The notes under the pieces were generated by a model. That model had not been told where the DNA came from and made no database searches. It was given only the letters and a program-made list of their open reading frames with translations. Of a stretch of DNA of 6,453 nt, positions 5,551 to 6,453 are shown in pieces; position 1 is the first letter of the stretch, and each line of letters opens with the position of its first letter. This stretch comes from an uncultured Oscillospiraceae bacterium (GTDB lineage: Bacteria > Bacillota > Clostridia > Oscillospirales > Oscillospiraceae), in the NCBI GenBank assembly GCA_934655935.1, contig CAKUHJ010000104.1, positions 1 to 6,453 of the forward strand, read 5' to 3'. The translations under genes and the position numbers were made by a program.

Positions 5551-5710
5551 GGGTGTATTCTTCCAACGCCCAACGCACCCGGACAGCGGGCCTTTTCACG
5601 CCGCGCCGCGCCATTTTTCCTTGAATACGCCAGTATTCCTGCAAAAAATGTCTTGCTCAGCGCGAAAATTCCTCGCTGCCGGACGCATCGCCGGTTGGAA
5701 GAATACACCC
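5551..5710 (-). repeat. 160-bp MITE-like / structured-RNA element forming one long symmetric hairpin
   Basis: GGGTGTATTCTTCCAAC (5551-5567) and its exact complement (5694-5710) are 17-bp terminal inverted arms. The dyad centre, 5630.5, coincides exactly with that of an inner palindrome GAATAC-GCCA-GTATTC (5623-5638). The two 80-nt halves align without gaps at 51 of 80 positions. Folded as minus-strand RNA the helices are: 17 bp; 12 bp (5679-5690 with 5571-5582); a CAGCG/CGCTG extension (5674-5678 with 5584-5588); 11 bp (5658-5668 with 5593-5603); an A-U run (5643-5647 with 5614-5618); and a 6-bp apical stem. Six G-U pairs complete the 12- and 11-bp helices only on this strand. There is no credible coding potential and no clear target-site duplication. 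It ends 18 nt before the rbfA start. It may be a dispersed repeat, an RNase III substrate or a regulatory leader; which of these is unknown. Confidence 0.75.
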
Positions 5711-5720
5711 TGGGTAAATG

Positions 5721-5758
5721 AAAACGCGTATCACGCCGCGCGGCGCGCGGCGTGATAC
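5721..5758 (-). terminator. Terminator-like hairpin after infB
   Basis: GTATCACGCCGCGC, a 3-nt GGC loop and GCGCGGCGTGATAC form a perfect 14-bp stem (5728-5758), starting 8 nt after the infB stop. On the minus strand it is followed by GCGTTTTCATTTA, so the U-tract is short and offset by three bases. It could terminate part of the infB transcript or act as a 3'-end stabiliser or processing hairpin. On the plus strand no T-run follows. As no good promoter is visible between it and rbfA, partial read-through is expected. Confidence 0.6.
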
Positions 5759-5766
5759 CGAAGGGC

Positions 5767-6453
5767 TCAGTCCTTGATCTGCTCCATGACGAAGCACTCG
5801 AAGACGTCGCCTTCCTTGATGTCGTTGAATTTTTCGATGGACGTGCCGCACTCATAGCCGGCGGCGACCTCCTTGACGGAGTCCTTGAAGCGCTGCAGGG
5901 AGCCGAGCTTGCCCTCGTGGATGACAATATTGTCGCGCAGAACGCGTACCTGGGAATCCCGGGTGATCTTTCCGTCCTTGACATAGCAGCCGGCGATGGT
6001 GCCGATGGCGGAAACCTTGTAGGTCTGCCGGACCTCGGCGTGGCCGATGACCGCCTCGCGGTACTTGGGCGCGAGCATGCCCTTCATGGCGTCGGTAATT
6101 TCGTTGATTGCGTCGTAGATGACGCGGTACATCCGCATATCCACCTTATCGCGCTTGGCGGCCGCCTGCGCAAGATCGTTCGGGCGGACGTTGAAGCCGA
6201 TGACGATGGCGTTCGAGGTGGAGGCCAGAAGAATATCGGACTCGTTGATCGCGCCGACGCCCGCATGGATGACACGCACGCGGACCTCCTCGTTGGAGAG
6301 CTTTTCGAGCGAGGCCTTCACCGCCTCCGCCGAGCCCTGCACGTCCGCCTTGACGATGAGGTTCAGCTCCTTCATCTCGCCCTCCTGCAGCTTGGAGAAG
6401 AGGCTTTCGAGCGTGACCTTCTGGTTGAGCTTGTTGGCGTCGTCCTTGATCTT
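5767..6453 (-). CDS. infB: Translation initiation factor IF-2 (C-terminal 228 residues; 5' end beyond right edge)
   Basis: IF-2 is the GTPase that brings initiator fMet-tRNA to the 30S subunit and promotes subunit joining. The visible part enters in frame at the window edge with [19 protein letters not shown]. It continues through the strongly conserved [42 protein letters not shown] and GFNVRP blocks, then [24 protein letters not shown] and [13 protein letters not shown], and ends with [21 protein letters not shown]. These correspond to the IF-2 domain III and the C-terminal fMet-tRNA-binding beta-barrel; the G domain lies outside the window. The stop is at 5767-5769. It heads the visible part of the infB-rbfA-DHH-truB-ribF cluster. 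The small ylxP-type gene that follows infB in Bacillus is absent here, replaced by the hairpin-rich gap. Confidence 0.97.
   Translation of the reverse strand, partial: KIKDDANKLNQKVTLESLFSKLQEGEMKELNLIVKADVQGSAEAVKASLEKLSNEEVRVRVIHAGVGAINESDILLASTSNAIVIGFNVRPNDLAQAAAKRDKVDMRMYRVIYDAINEITDAMKGMLAPKYREAVIGHAEVRQTYKVSAIGTIAGCYVKDGKITRDSQVRVLRDNIVIHEGKLGSLQRFKDSVKEVAAGYECGTSIEKFNDIKEGDVFECFVMEQIKD

Noticed and set aside
5545..5716. Target-site duplication flanking the 160-bp element.
   Set aside because: Flanks read GTTTA on the left and TGGGTAAA on the right. This gives only an imperfect inverted extension (TTTA/TAAA), not a direct duplication, so recent transposition cannot be claimed.
5168..5721. 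Open frames running through the 160-bp element (minus 5168-5644, minus 5436-5984, plus 5062-5721).
   Set aside because: They cross rbfA, the DHH gene or infB out of frame and show no domain. The element looks like RNA or repeat sequence, not coding sequence.

Overview
This is a high-GC, chromosomal window from what looks like a Gram-positive gut-type Clostridium relative (Oscillospirales-like). That assignment is inferred from AGGAGG-type ribosome binding sites, near-consensus sigma-A promoters (TTGACA-N17-TACAAT), an Asp23/Gls24-family gene, and the gene order infB-rbfA-DHH phosphoesterase-truB-ribF. No mobile-element genes, CRISPR array, tRNA or rRNA were seen.

Left part (1-2412): the 5' end of an Asp23/Gls24-family gene runs off the left edge on the minus strand. 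Next to it is an IclR-family regulator (minus). This is divergent from an Ldh_2-type (malate/L-lactate/ureidoglycolate-like) NAD(P)H oxidoreductase (plus). The 212-bp divergent region holds back-to-back promoters, both TTGACA-N17-TACAAT. It also holds overlapping AGAA/TTCT dyads just downstream of the oxidoreductase start site, an 11-bp tandem repeat between the two -35 boxes, and an inverted repeat in the regulator's leader. The regulator very likely controls the oxidoreductase. A strong bidirectional terminator separates this unit from the next.

Right part (2413-6453): a minus-strand information-processing operon reads from the right edge as infB (C-terminal part), rbfA, an NrnA-like DHH/DHHA1 phosphoesterase, truB and ribF. 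The last four genes are tightly packed: they overlap by 14 nt, are separated by 10 nt, and overlap by 11 nt. Each Shine-Dalgarno sequence lies inside the preceding gene, which suggests translational coupling. The products act in translation initiation, 30S maturation, tRNA modification, nanoRNA or c-di-nucleotide turnover, and FMN/FAD synthesis.

The most interesting structure is in the 234-bp infB-rbfA gap. A perfect 14-bp GC-rich hairpin follows infB. It is followed by a 160-bp element whose two 80-nt halves form one long, length-symmetric rod with 17-bp perfect terminal arms and a central 6-bp hairpin. Its internal helices are completed by six G-U wobbles only when read as minus-strand RNA, the direction of operon transcription. 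This suggests a structured RNA element, or a MITE-like repeat kept as RNA, immediately upstream of the rbfA ribosome binding site.
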